In this document: positions 10,002 through 21,420 of the stretch, one piece after another
Position numbering within the stretch: position 1 is the first letter of the stretch
Layout: each line of letters opens with the position of its first letter
NCBI GenBank assembly: GCA_000697335.1
Contig: JNEM01011814.1
Span: forward strand, 1 to 24,730
DNA: 24,730 nt
Source of the DNA: Conidiobolus incongruus B7586
Lineage: Eukaryota > Entomophthoromycota > Entomophthoromycetes > Entomophthorales > Conidiobolaceae
Reading direction: 5' to 3'
The notes under the pieces: model-generated
Seen by the model: the letters and a program-made list of their open reading frames with translations, nothing else
Told to the model about the DNA's origin: nothing
The model's database searches: none
Program-made: the position numbers and the translations under genes

Positions 10002-11891
10002 ATTCTACTCAAACTCGTATCATCAATTAAGATGCTTTCTTAATGGCATCATCCAAAAAATCCCAAAATATCATACAATTGACATATCTCTTTACCTCAA
10101 TAAATTATTTATATTCATCACATGATATTCATATTATTAATCAAGTCGCTTATGTGGACATTGTTTTGAATTAAATATTACTTAAGTTGAATTTTTAAGA
10201 ATTTATCATGGGATGTATTTTAATGTAATATTGGATATTGATTTCTTTTATTTCATCAGATTGACTAAATATCTCAAATAGACTCATATAAACATTAATT
10301 AATTTCACAATTAATTAATTGATTAAATTTAAAAATTTCATTTAGCATTCATAGTCTAAAACATGGATATTTATCTCTCAACTTGGGTTGAAGATCTAAT
10401 AACAAAAATATTTTAGTACCATTATAAGTTTATATCACGTAAACAAATTATTGGTTATTTCTATAATTTATTTTAGTAAATTCTACAATCTAAATCTAAC
10501 CGATATTTTCAAAATTTGTATCAAAATTAATTTAATATTCGAAATAAATGTCAAATACTTTTCCTTAATATAGATATTAAATATACAAGATAACAAAATT
10601 ATTTATCTTTGTGAAATATTTTTTATAAATTATTCTACATTCTCACATTATTTAATATAATTTATGAATTATTTAATTTCAATAAACAGCACAATAGATC
10701 TATATTTTTCTTGATTTGAATAAATTGAAATATAAGTTTATTTCAGTTATTAAGTAAACCCATTATTGTTGCTATACCTTCTAAACAAATGGACATGTGA
10801 TATTATAATATGATTCTTTTAAAAAGTTTGATTTCCATGTAATTAAAATTGAGATTTTTATAATAAATTTGTGAGATACAAAGTGTGACTTTTTAATATT
10901 CCAAGTCTATAAAATTTATTTATTTATTCAAAACATATATCACAAAATTGGAAAATTCATAAAAGTTATATATGTAAATATTAAAATTCCATTGTTTAAA
11001 CTCAATTAATTTTGATTCTACAAATAAAATTCGATAGATGATGTGTATTCACTCACTAACTATATTACACATATATTACTTCTCTAATTATTTTATTAGG
11101 TCAATATGATATTTTTACACCATTTAAATATCTAACAAAACAATATAAATTGATAATTAAAAATTTATTTACTTATTAATTGAAATGGACCATAATATTG
11201 ATTGACAAAATATATCAATGGATAATAAAATTGTTTTAATTTTAGGAATCAACCATTTTATCCTTTTTCAAAATTAGAAAAAATTAATTCAATGTGTTTA
11301 TACTAATGTAAAAATCAGAATACATGCTAAATCTTATGAATAATTTTGTATAGCAATCATTTTCATAAACAGGTCAGACGTATTTGATTATTGAAAGCAA
11401 TTTTCAATATTTCTTGATAAGTTCATTGGAAATCAATCCATGTATTAATTCAACTAAAAATGTTGATATCATAGACACATTTTGGATCTAGGAGCTATAA
11501 GCTAGTATTTAACTATATTATAAATTGAATGATTTCATAATTCCCTCTATCATTTAATATATATCTATATGTTTAATGAGTTATTAATGGTTATCCCAAT
11601 TCCAAAGTTCCATAATTGATTTTAGGTTAAGGATACCCATATTAATTTTATGACAATATAATATATTGGTTATTAAATAATATTGAGTATTTTTAATAAA
11701 ATAAATTTATCTAATCAAGTTGAGTTATATTATCCTTACAAATAAAAGCATGAATGTTGGTATACTGGTTTATTAAAATTAATTAGCAGGAAATAATGTG
11801 AAATAAGTTAAATAAAAACAAACTTCCTAGTAGGTACAAAATGATTAGATATTGAATTATTCTTTTCTTTTGTGGGATTTTAAATTTGATG

Positions 11892-11893
<2 letters not shown>

Positions 11894-11923
<30 letters not shown>
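11894..11923. repeat. (AT)15 microsatellite
   Basis: An uninterrupted 30-bp dinucleotide tract inside the gene-free region. Confidence 0.93.
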
Positions 11924-11925
<2 letters not shown>

Positions 11926-13891
11926 ATTATAAACAGTATTGATGAAAATTTTTTGATAGCTATGAATTTTTAAAATAATTTAAAAGATGAAAATAGTATA
12001 TTCAATATCTTTAACAACCATTTCATAAATACAACTACAAAATTAACAAATTTATTAATAAAAGAATTGAACATCATTTGGTGATAAAAATATAGCTTAT
12101 ATACTTTCTAATTTTATATCATTTATAAGATAAAATTTGGCTTTTGAAATAGGAAATTACTTCAAATTGTTGATATCAATCATATTCAATGAGTTTTAAT
12201 TATTGATAGTTTCACAGGCTATGTCTTTATAATAATATCAACAAAACAATTAATTTAAAATATTTTTTATAAATTCATATTATACAAAGATTAGAAAGAT
12301 TTATACATTAACATTCTTGAATTCAATTAATGTTTCAATTTATAATTCAAAATTTATAAAACAATTATTAGTACTTTTTAACAATTTCAACAATTAAATT
12401 GAATGTTACATATTATATACATATCAAGTCTTATAGATAGGATATATTTTGTATTATATAATGATAGCAACTCTAATTCAATGAATATCATAAGCTTGGA
12501 TCAAAGTTAGAGCTTAGAAATGTAATTAATATTAATAATCGCTTTAATGGATTAATAATTATATATTCATATATATTTACCAACTTTAGCAGATAATATC
12601 TTTGTTAAATCCATTTATTATATTAAGCTTTTAGATCTAAGTTTGTACTCTAGTAATCACTATATTATCAAGTTTAAGATGAAATTTGCATTTAATTGAG
12701 ATTTAATACAATTATTTTTTGAAGGGTATTAATATCTTTAATTTTAATAGAAATTTAAAATGAATATTGCAGTTGATACATTTAATCATTTTCAAAACAT
12801 ATATCTTAATGATATAAAACAAGATACTATTAGAATTCTTGAAATCGGTGTTATATTTCAAAATATTTAGAAATGACTTGGATTTAATCAAAATTTATAT
12901 AAGGAATATTTGATTTTGATTGTTCAAAATTATTAGAATTTAATTGCATAAAATTAAAAAATTGATGCAGTTTGAAAATTAATTACAAATTTGAGAAAAT
13001 TTCAAATTTTTGATAATTTCTAATTTTAATTTTCAAACTTTTGAGATCGATTAAATATTTAAATTTTTTTAGATTAATTAGGATAGCCTTTTGTAAAGAT
13101 TAAACTTTACTTTGGTAAATATTCAATAATATACTGTTTGGATATTACTATAATAGACATATGTTACTGAGAATAAATGATAAATAAATGAATTTTAGTT
13201 TATTAAGAATGATTATTATTTAAATTGATGTCATAATAATATATAATATTTAATATTAACACTATGTAACAATAAAATCAAAAAGTAGTAAATTTCCAGT
13301 GATTTAATATTGAATATTTCGGTTTTATAATATAATTTAAAATGACTCAAAATAAAAACATTAATAATATGTTAATGGTAATGAAATCAACCTATTTGTC
13401 ATTAATTAATATAAAATATTATTAATAGATATTAAACTTTATTAAACTGAATGGTTTTGTTTGTATTTATGTTGATATGAAATAATAATGATGAATTAGG
13501 GTATAAAGTTTTATATATTAATTAATTAATTAATATTTTGTTGATCTAATTACTGATAGTAGATATTTGGTGTGAAATTTACTCTTTGTTACGACTCTAA
13601 TAAAATTATAATGAATGATTTTGACTAGATTATTAATTATTGATAATTATTTATGATTTTAATTGGTATAAACCTTCAACTTATATTCAATAGTTTTTAA
13701 ACCAATAAATTCAAGAATATTCGCAATAGAGTAGTATTTTAGCAAATTTATTTATTTACAACAATTACATCTAACGAATTTAATTAATAATATATATTGA
13801 ACAAATTTCCAATAAATGATAATGGCTTATTTAGAAAATTAATCTAATTTTAATAAAAATAGTTTATATTTAAATAAAAACATGAGTTATT

Positions 13892-13907
13892 TTATTTCAT
13901 GAAATAA
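13892..13907. repeat. Perfect 16-bp palindrome
   Basis: TTATTTCATGAAATAA reads the same on both strands. It could be a dimeric protein-binding site or chance in AT-rich DNA. The central CATG makes it a little less trivial than pure A/T palindromes. A small GC-bearing hairpin lies about 40 bp further on. Confidence 0.6.
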
Positions 13908-13944
13908 CCATTACGCATTGATAATGAAAGTAAAATTAAAAAAT

Positions 13945-13959
13945 AGCCTTGATGAGGCT
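13945..13959. other. Small perfect hairpin
   Basis: AGCCT (13945-13949) and AGGCT (13955-13959) are exact inverted copies around the loop TGATG. No gene is nearby, so no role as a terminator or RNA element can be assigned. Confidence 0.4.
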
Positions 13960-15162
13960 TACGAGTTACAGTAATTCCCATTAGTTAAATCATATCTTGT
14001 CAATCAAACATTATTACATATTTATAATATCATCTTATATTACTTTCATACAGTATTGATCCATATCATACCTCTAAAAAACATTATACCATTTCAATGA
14101 TTTTATCTTGAAACTAGCTAAATTTGGCATAATATAGATCCCAATACTGTTAAATAAAAATTTATCCTTATATTTTGATAAATTCAAATTCAAATTCGAT
14201 CAATCATTTCCTAATTCGGTAGCCGGATAACTAACTTGTTTGAAAACCTATTTTGATTGCTCGAATTGAAACAATGATGTAATATAAAATCATATTTATT
14301 TAATTTTACTTATTACATTAAAAAATATAATAAATTTATCATTTTTTTTTTGATGATAGACATTTGATACATATTTTAGTCTGAAATTATTTAGTAAAAT
14401 ATTATTTACACCACCATAATCAATATAATATTATAAAAAGTTAAGTCACTTTATAATGAGTATTACCTTTTTTCAAGTTGAAATAATATAGAATCAGTTT
14501 TTTCCTAAATGATACAAAAATTTGATTTTTTTATATCTAAGCTATAGTAATATTAGCCATTGTTATATATGTTTATCATTTTTGTTAATATGTATCATAT
14601 ATAAATTAGCTTATTATAAATCTTTCTCTCATTGGTGAACATAATTGAGCTAATCGGGCTGACTTGAGAATTTGCTAATAAATAATATTATTCTTCATGA
14701 AATAACTTTTTAAATCAATTTATTTATTCAAATTTTATTTATATAGACTTATCATTTAAACAACCAACTAAATAGATTTTTATATTAACGCATACTAATA
14801 TTTATTTATTTATTAGAAATTTTAAATACAGGCTCTATTAATATTAATCATAAACATATTAATCGATAATAAATGCTAAAATGATTTCAACCTAATTATT
14901 TTTTATTAAAATTAATTGCGAGTATTGATGCATTTAAATATTTTGACAGTTTTTAAGTTATTGTAATTATTGATTAAAATTATAAAAAAAATGATAAAAA
15001 GGTATACCTAATAGTTATCTGAGTACATTTTGTTTTTATATAATACTAACTGTTTATTCAGAGGTAATAAAACGCCAAGATATTCATATTCATATATTGA
15101 GAATGTTTGTAATTTTAATTATAGACACCTAAGACATTGATAAATTAATTTTACAAAGTGTG

Positions 15163-16528
15163 ATTGGTAGTTTGAAATTGAATAGGGCACTTACCTAATT
15201 GGATAAAAATTCGCATTACTATCATATCACAATTGATCAACATTACACTAATTATAATTGGCTAAAATGTTGCAAAAATTTTTTCAGGCCTTAAGAATTC
15301 TAACTGAAAATTATATTAAAACAATTAATATTAATGAATCTTCCATGATATAATTAAATCATGGATAAAAAATAGTAGTATAATGCGTTTCAGCATTTAA
15401 CTATAAATACGATAGTGAGGCTTAAATCATATAGCATTTTTATATTTCTCAAAAGAGTTAAACTTTAGGAAATCCAAATATTTAGAAGATATGATTTAAC
15501 CATGAATAATTTTATTCAAATATAACAATTATGTAATCCGAGTTTAACTATAAATTAATTTAATCATGCTAAAAATATTATCATTTCAAGAGAGTTAAAA
15601 GAGTTTTTATTAGTGAATAAACGGAACTAGAGTATAAAAAAATTATAAACAAGTTAATTATCAAAAAGAAAGATGTTTTAAAATATATTTTCGGCTAAGG
15701 TCTAATCATTGATAATAGCTAACAATTTATATATTTAATTTAAAATAATAGTTGGGTAGAAATTTCTTAAAATATGAGCGGTTATCCAGATTCCCGATTA
15801 TCCAATCATACCCAATGATGAGAATTAAATTTAGTTTCTAGTATTTTTAACCAATCCAATGAATACTAAAGTTAGTTGTGGTTGATTATATACCTTATGA
15901 AATCATCGCTTCCTATGAAATCATCTATTGAGTTTCTGAAGTTAGAAATCGGCGATGGTTATTGGTTCTAATGACCCGATTAATTTCATATTAATTATTT
16001 GATTAATTAGTTGAAGTGAGGTGATTGGCTAAAACTAAGGATAACATCATCATTCTAAACAATAATATCATACAACATTTCTAACAAATCAAATGTAGCC
16101 AGGATGATGTCAATTGAAGATTTAAAGGAGTTTGATTGGCTAATATACAATTTTTTAATTTATCATATTCCACTCATTAATTGATTAAATTAATCTCATT
16201 AGTGATTAAGAAAAAAATTAACAATTTTAATTTGAGGAAATCAACAAATGAGTTTAGATTATGAGCATGAAGGAGTATTATATCATCGTACATTACCAAT
16301 CTATTTTCCGACAGTGCTGATTGGAGTAAATTAATTATGGAGAGGATTTATACCAATCATTTTCGTCCATTCGTTTCCACACTCTAAGGTTGTTATGGTC
16401 AATATTAAACATGTAAAACCTATTATATCATTAATCACTCTTACATAATTCTTTTCCAATTACATTTTCAAACTAGTTATATCATTAATTCAATTATGAT
16501 TTCATCGCCCAAATAGGAAACAGATTGG
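15163..16528 (+). promoter_or_regulatory. CCAAT-dense upstream region of the Zn2Cys6 gene
   Basis: Twelve CCAAT pentamers, counting both strands, lie between 15802 and 16528. They begin at 15802, 15812, 15851, 15856, 15961, 16024, 16135, 16296, 16320, 16353, 16456 and 16524. Three sparser ones lie further left at 15163, 15198 and 15257. Eight of the twelve are CCAATC or its complement GATTGG. The 11-mer TGATTGGCTAA occurs twice (16022 and 16133). CCAAT is the core site of the heterotrimeric HAP/NF-Y factor. No gene is seen in the stretch apart from a 28-codon open frame at 16248-16334, which I do not call a gene. Confidence 0.6.
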
Positions 16529-16532
16529 GCGA
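16505..16532. promoter_or_regulatory. Perfect 8-bp inverted repeat just upstream of the TATA box
   Basis: TCGCCCAA (16505-16512) and TTGGGCGA (16525-16532) are exact inverted copies 12 bp apart. They are GC-rich in an AT-rich setting, and the right arm ends one base before the TATA box. Such symmetry suits a dimeric DNA-binding protein. Zn2Cys6 dimers bind inverted CGG triplets, which are not present here, so autoregulation by that class is not directly supported. Confidence 0.6.
16508..16517 (+). promoter_or_regulatory. MADS-box-like (Mcm1 P-box) site
   Basis: CCCAAATAGG, followed by AAA, fits the Mcm1/SRF-type pattern CCYWWWNNGG and resembles the yeast P-box half ending in GGAAA. It starts inside the left arm of the 16505-16532 inverted repeat. 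Binding is inferred from the pattern only. Confidence 0.4.
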
Positions 16533-16533
16533 G

Positions 16534-16541
16534 TATAAAAA
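16534..16541 (+). promoter_or_regulatory. TATA box of the Zn2Cys6 gene
   Basis: TATAAAAA, followed by GGGG, lies 76 bp before the ATG. A pyrimidine-rich stretch (about 16565-16595) follows at the distance expected for transcription start. This is a much more convincing core promoter than the one of the carrier gene. Confidence 0.7.
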
Positions 16542-16609
16542 GGGGACTTTCATTCGATTTTCATTAATTCAGTTTCAACCTTCTACCTTATACATATACA
16601 TTTTACATT

Positions 16610-17080
16610 ATGGCTACCAATCGTAGATGCACTTCTCCTTATGCTACTTCATCTCCTGAACCTTATATCTCTTCAGATGGGCACGAATCCAATACTAGGT
16701 CTTGCGACTGCTGTAGACAGAAGAAGATCAAGTGTGATAGAAAGCCCGGCAAGTGTACTCAATGTTATAAATATGATCTCGAATGCACTTATGTCGACCC
16801 CGTTCGTAAGAGAGGTCGCCCTCCCAATAAGTCCCGCACAACTCACGTCCCTGTGCGTAAAATAGCTCCTGCCGCAGTTGACACACTTCCACCAGTCGCT
16901 TCACTTACTAAGTTTGAATTACCCCTTGCACCATTAGTCAATCACACAGAAAACATAATAACTAAAAAACCAATGATCAAGCACGCTCTTGATCTTCCCG
17001 AAATAGACCTTAGGGAATTTTCATTAAGGGCAGTTTCCCCAGATAATCAATATATTAACCAAGCACCTCGTGTGATTTAA
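16610..17080 (+). CDS. Short Zn(II)2Cys6 DNA-binding protein (156 aa)
   Basis: This single-exon gene encodes a fungal binuclear zinc-cluster protein, expected to bind DNA in the nucleus. The cluster is complete: C32-X2-C35-X6-C42-X6-C49-X2-C52-X6-C59, with the basic stretch RQKKIKCDRKPGKC between the third and fifth cysteines region that is typical of the class. A basic RKRGRPPNK follows at 66-74; its RGRP core resembles an AT-hook. The N-terminus (1-30) is rich in Ser/Pro/Thr. The remaining 80 residues contain Pro-rich parts and an acidic-hydrophobic LPEIDLREFSLRAV near 129-142. There is no room for the large fungal-specific regulatory domain found in most members, which usually exceed 500 aa. 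The coding region is clearly GC-richer than its flanks. The start is the first ATG after the TATA box, with G at +4. Target genes are unknown. Confidence 0.9.
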   Translation: MATNRRCTSPYATSSPEPYISSDGHESNTRSCDCCRQKKIKCDRKPGKCTQCYKYDLECTYVDPVRKRGRPPNKSRTTHVPVRKIAPAAVDTLPPVASLTKFELPLAPLVNHTENIITKKPMIKHALDLPEIDLREFSLRAVSPDNQYINQAPRVI

Positions 17081-17137
17081 AACAAAGCTTTATTTCCAAA
17101 ACCCTTGTATATTTATTAAAATCAAAGATTAAATAAT

Positions 17138-17143
17138 AATAAA
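17138..17143 (+). terminator. Poly(A) signal of the Zn2Cys6 gene
   Basis: AATAAA begins 58 bp after the TAA stop, a normal place for a fungal polyadenylation signal. In such AT-rich DNA chance matches are common, so confidence is moderate. Confidence 0.5.
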
Positions 17144-18317
17144 CCATTGTATAGTATTAAAAAATTAACTACTGGTCCACATTTTCAGCTTGCTTAATTA
17201 ATTTCCAGCTTATTTTTAGCCAAATAAAGATTATAAATTTAGTTAATTATACATGACTTATTGATTAAATGTGATATATGAAACATAAATAAGATGTTTA
17301 TTTGTTTTCACTAATTGATGCAGATGTCAACGTTTACTCCCAAAAAACAATATACATAACCAGTGGTCCAACACCTTCAAATGAATCTGTCAAATATCAC
17401 TAGCCATATGACAGATGAGGTAAATATGAGTATGGATAATTAATTTAACAGACTTTGATGACATTGAATGAAGATCATTTTATGATAATCTTTCATATGA
17501 AACCACTACTTCACATTTTGTCAATTTTTGTGAGTTGCTCATAATCCAAATATGGAACTCCTGAATGTATACAATCATTAATGTTCGAACCACTAACCAA
17601 TAATTAATGTTTAGATATAATGATTTCATCATGATTCTAACCTCCGAACATTTTCAAATATGGGATTTTACAAATATATACTTTATTGGATGGATAATTA
17701 TTTTACGTTTATTAAATTGGATTTCATGTTTTAACATTATTTTTTGTTAGGTTAAAAGTCACAAATGAGAGTTAATCATTAAATAGCATGAAAATTAGAA
17801 TGATTTTTTAAAGTGAATTTAGTTGTAATAAAATAATGATTGGTAATTAAAATTATCAGCATATTAACTCTCTGAAACATTTATTGTAAATTTGATAAAT
17901 TCAAAAAAATTCCACTAGTGTCCAATATTATTATCAACATTGAGACGTAGTAGAGCCATCCATCATTCTATCTCATAATGGACTTCGATTTGATATTAAA
18001 CTTCAAAATGGATATATTAGGTCAATTAGAACCATTTGAATATAAAAGTAAACATCTCAATTTAGCTAAGGTATCACTTGAATATTGCCAAATCCACTTT
18101 TAATCAATATCATACCTTTAGATTTTATAATTTATGATTGATATAAGTGATCTTTAGGGTTTCAGTTATATTATTAAAGTTTAGCTATTTGAAATTATCT
18201 TGTCATCAGTTTAAAGTTGATATCTATTTCTGATATTAGAAATTATATAATAATAATTGGCATTTAAAGAAATTATCATTATATCAAGAGATTAATAAAA
18301 TTCCATATTATATTAAT

Positions 18318-18318
<1 letters not shown>
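17144..18318. other. Gene-free stretch
   Basis: No supported coding region, RNA gene or clean repeat. A vague resemblance of 17930-18010 to the repeat family described further right was not strong enough to list. Confidence 0.45.

Positions 18319-18354
<36 letters not shown>
18319..18354. repeat. (TAA)12 microsatellite
   Basis: An uninterrupted trinucleotide tract of about 36 bp, followed by an imperfect unit. Confidence 0.93.
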
Positions 18355-18357
<3 letters not shown>

Positions 18358-18420
18358 TAAACCCAACAATTAGAAAGTACCAACCAAATCTAATAATATC
18401 AATTTGAAATAATCAATAAA

Positions 18421-18590
18421 TTCTTCAAATCTTTAATCAAGTTCAGAAACTTATTTCATTAGTACAAATTTCTCACTCTAAATTAAATTTTTGCAAGTTC
18501 TGTTCCACGACATTTTCCCGCAGCAAAATGTTGAATGGATTCTAAATTCGGTCGGATTATTTCGTATTGCACTGAATTTGTTCTAACATT
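18421..18590 (+). repeat. Dispersed repeat, copy A
   Basis: The core 18515-18557 (TTCCCGCAGC ... TTCGGTCGGAT) aligns without gaps to 21508-21550 at 34 of 43 positions, including two GC-rich blocks that are rare in this window. The upstream part (TCTCAC ... TTTGCAAG) matches the same places in copies B and C. Similarity to B may continue to about 18760 through a GAGCTTGAGAT-like block. Reading frames are not conserved between copies, so this is probably non-coding repeat DNA. Confidence 0.6.
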
Positions 18591-20029
18591 ATCTCATTCA
18601 TTCCGATTATCGCTATTGTTCGCGATGGAAGGAGGTTAATCTTATGAACCAAATCAAGGGATTTAGGTTTAAGATTCTTTACTTGTTATTTACTCAAGTT
18701 TTGATAAAAGATTTAGAGCTTGAGATATGAATAGCGCGTATACAGGATAGTTTTCATATCTTAATTCACATTGGGTAACATTTGCAGATGTGTATCATTC
18801 CATTTATGAATTGATCAAACCTATATTTAAATTTTTTAATAACTTTTATGATAGTTTGAACATTCTTAACAAATAAACGTGTTGATAATTTACCTAAAAT
18901 AGAAATTTATGTGAATAGATTAATATTTGATAATTTTTTTGGTTATTTAATACTTATTAGTTCTAATAATAGATATTTAATAAATTATATTGATTTTTAG
19001 CTTATTGTTATTTGTTTTTCTAACTTGATTTTATTATTTTGATATTACTCTTTTTGAATATTGATGAAAAATGATAGTTTACAATTTGTTTTATTAATAT
19101 ATTGGTTGACTAATTTAACCTTAGTAATTTAATTGTTTAAAATAGTTGAAAATAATTAAATTAATAGAGAATTTATTGATATTTTCTAATGTCACTAAAT
19201 AGTATATATTTTATTCAATATAGTAATAATTATGTACATAATATATACTGTATTTTTAAATGTTTTAATTATGAAATGATTTAACACAAATAGAAAAATT
19301 ACAATTTAAAATTTAAAACTTAGAGTTTTTACTTTGGTTCAACTGCAGAGCAGTCATAATCAAAGAAATGGTAAAATCAATATGTTTCAAACTAAATTAT
19401 ACCTCACACAGCCCAGCATTTACAAGTATTTGTCTAGAATTTTTTAACATTTGTGAAAGGGCCGATATCTACGGTATGTAGTATTTACTCTTGACTACAA
19501 TTTGGAAATTCAAGTTAATTACTCAAGAATTTTTTAATTTGAGAAAATTTGGGGGTAACAGGGCCACCACAACTTCTCGCAAGCCCACAATTCACATTGA
19601 ACAAAATTATTTTATATTCCAAATTTTTGTTTATAGTAAATTTCACAGATTAATATAAAAAAATAAATTTAAGTATTACATCAATTATTAGGAGACCCAT
19701 TGATGATGACCTCATCGTTGTTAATCATATTTTCTAATTTCAGTTTTTTATATGATTAACTTTGAGGACTAAAATCTTTGAGAAAATATTTATTATAATC
19801 TATTTCTTTTAATATTATAGTTGAAGATAACAAGATAGCAACGTATTTTTGTGTACATTAGCGAAAATGTAGCCAATATAATATATGTTCAATATTTGAT
19901 ATATTAACTAATAATATTTTAACTTAATGGTTTGCAAACATCCTTATCAGTAATTATATTTTCATATTATATTACATTTCCTTAATTATAATTTGCATTA
20001 TAATTGCATCAATATTTGAGTTCAAATTC
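18591..20029. other. Gene-free stretch with one GC-richer block
   Basis: No gene is supported. The part from about 19320 to 19610 is GC-richer and is listed separately. The rest is plain AT-rich sequence with frequent stops. Confidence 0.45.
19320..19610. other. GC-richer block of unknown nature
   Basis: The block contains unusual G/C runs (for example AAAGGGCCGATATC near 19457 and GGGGGTAACAGGGCCACC near 19550) in otherwise AT-rich DNA. A short motif AGAATTTTTTAA occurs twice (near 19436 and 19527), each followed within about 35 bp by GGGCC. No frame is open for long, and no protein or RNA family is recognised. It may be a relic of a gene or transposon. Confidence 0.3.
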
Positions 20030-20190
20030 TCAAATGTTTAAACCTTGGTAATTATTAAATTGTTGCAATTATTTTGTCACAATTTAATTTACTTTTCTCG
20101 ATTATTTGCAAGTATTTTCCCCCAAAGAATTCTGGAATCGAATTGCTGAATGGACTGGATACTTCGATGGTAAAGTTGATGGATATTAGA
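20030..20190 (+). repeat. Dispersed repeat, copy B
   Basis: The upstream half (about 20035-20116) aligns well with copy C (about 21422-21493): shared blocks include CTTGxTAATxATTAAAT, GCAATT, TCACA, TCGATxATTT and a terminal GTA. The downstream half is weaker but keeps TTCCC, TGAATGGA and ACTTCG in the same order. The copy may extend to about 20365. It is the most diverged of the three in the core. Confidence 0.5.
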
Positions 20191-20898
20191 CTTGATGATA
20201 ATTACAATATCTCCTTGTTGTAATAATGGCTTTGTGGAATATCGAATAATGCTATTAATGGATTAAAATATCTTAGTGATATGTTTAATTACTAGTTATC
20301 AACCGCCGTATTCAAATTTTTGAGCTCGAAGTTGGAGATTGAGTAGCTCAGATAGTCCTCATTTTGAAAATAATTATGGATATTTTTTCATATTTGTTTC
20401 ACCTATATAGCTTATTAAATATTGAAAAAGATATTAAAATTTGTTAATATATATCAATTTTTGAATCGTCAAATGTATTGATATTTATCTAATAAAAAAT
20501 ATAGTGTTCTATTACAATTTTAAATTAATATATTGTCAAAGAATTATTCAATATTTATTTGTTTGGAATAGTATTCAATTTTATTAAAAGACATATGATT
20601 ATTATTATTATTATTTTATTATCAAGGATATTGATACCTATGAAAACTATAATAAAATTTTTGAATAAATTGTTCAATTAATATATTATTACTAAATTTG
20701 TTTTATCAAATATATGAATAATCGATTCTTAGAGTATATAAAAGGTAATTAATAGGCTACAAAACATTCACACATAATCAATATAACCTTACATCATAAA
20801 AATTGAAAAATTATATTAATTATATAATGCTCATTTTATGATATTAAATTTGATTCATTCTGAGTAAGGTATAAAATATCATTCTAAATTAAAGTAGA
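20191..20898. other. Gene-free stretch
   Basis: No supported gene. It contains a short (ATT)n run near 20598-20615 and ends at the palindromic segment at 20899. Confidence 0.45.
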
Positions 20899-20982
20899 TT
20901 ATGAGAACAGTAAAATTTGTATTTACAGAAAGAACATTCTCTACGGGTAGAGTCTAGATCCCTACCAGACAAATTCTCATAA
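20899..20982. repeat. 84-bp nested palindromic segment
   Basis: The outer arms TTATGAGAA (20899-20907) and TTCTCATAA (20974-20982) are exact inverted copies. AATTTGT (20914-20920) and ACAAATT (20969-20975) form a second inverted pair. Inside, CTCTAC/GTAGAG (20939-20944 and 20947-20952) and the competing GGTAG/CTACC (20946-20950 and 20962-20966) can form alternative hairpins. It could be a very small inverted-repeat transposon relic or a structured RNA. It does not fit a tRNA cloverleaf that I can draw. Confidence 0.5.
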
Positions 20983-21420
20983 AACTATTGAATATTCATA
21001 ATTATAGGAACTCTTAATTATTATTTAAAATAGGAAAATAGCTTAATATAGATAGAGGTATAATTTGATTTTTTATAATTTCATGATTTTTTTTAATTAT
21101 TTCAATTTTATAATTTGAGTGGATTCATGATATATGCATAATTGTAGTGAATTTTATATATAAAAATTTGAAATATTATCAATATTAAGATTACTTATTA
21201 CTAATTATATTAATATAATAATTATTAACTAATCAAAAAATTTAATAATCACAATTTTCAAGTATTGGAGATCATCGAAATATGATATTATCTCAACTAT
21301 AACAATAAATCAAAATTTTTTTCTTAAAATGATATTTTCGGAATAATTATAACATTTTTTCCAACAATAATGATATCAGTTTTACCTTACCTTACCAAAC
21401 CAAAAATAAAACTTTCTCAA
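20983..21420. other. Gene-free stretch
   Basis: AT-rich sequence without recognisable genes, leading into repeat copy C. Confidence 0.45.

Larger units (their letters stand above)
9961..15160. other. Long gene-free AT-rich region
   Basis: More than 5 kb with no supported gene on either strand: frames close rapidly, and I recognise no protein motif, tRNA or other RNA. Small local structures are present: an inverted repeat GGTTCTATT/AATGGAACC (9968-10001), an (AT)15 tract, a 16-bp perfect palindrome (13892-13907) and a small hairpin (13945-13959). Composition is less extreme than at 5973-7231. An unrecognised non-coding transcript or a gene with very short exons cannot be excluded by eye. Confidence 0.5.

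Noticed and set aside
16248-16334. A 28-codon open frame with a good ATG context (CAACAAATG)
   Set aside because: It lies upstream of the convincing TATA box, overlaps several CCAAT motifs, and has no recognisable similarity. Chance is likely at this length.
16641-16865. A 74-codon open frame overlapping the Zn2Cys6 gene
   Set aside because: It is the +1 frame of the zinc-cluster gene and lacks any domain, while the main frame has the full six-cysteine cluster.
17930-18030. A possible fourth copy of the dispersed repeat
   Set aside because: Only AATGGACTTCGAT-like and GGATATATTAGG-like fragments match copy B, with gaps. This is too weak to separate from chance.
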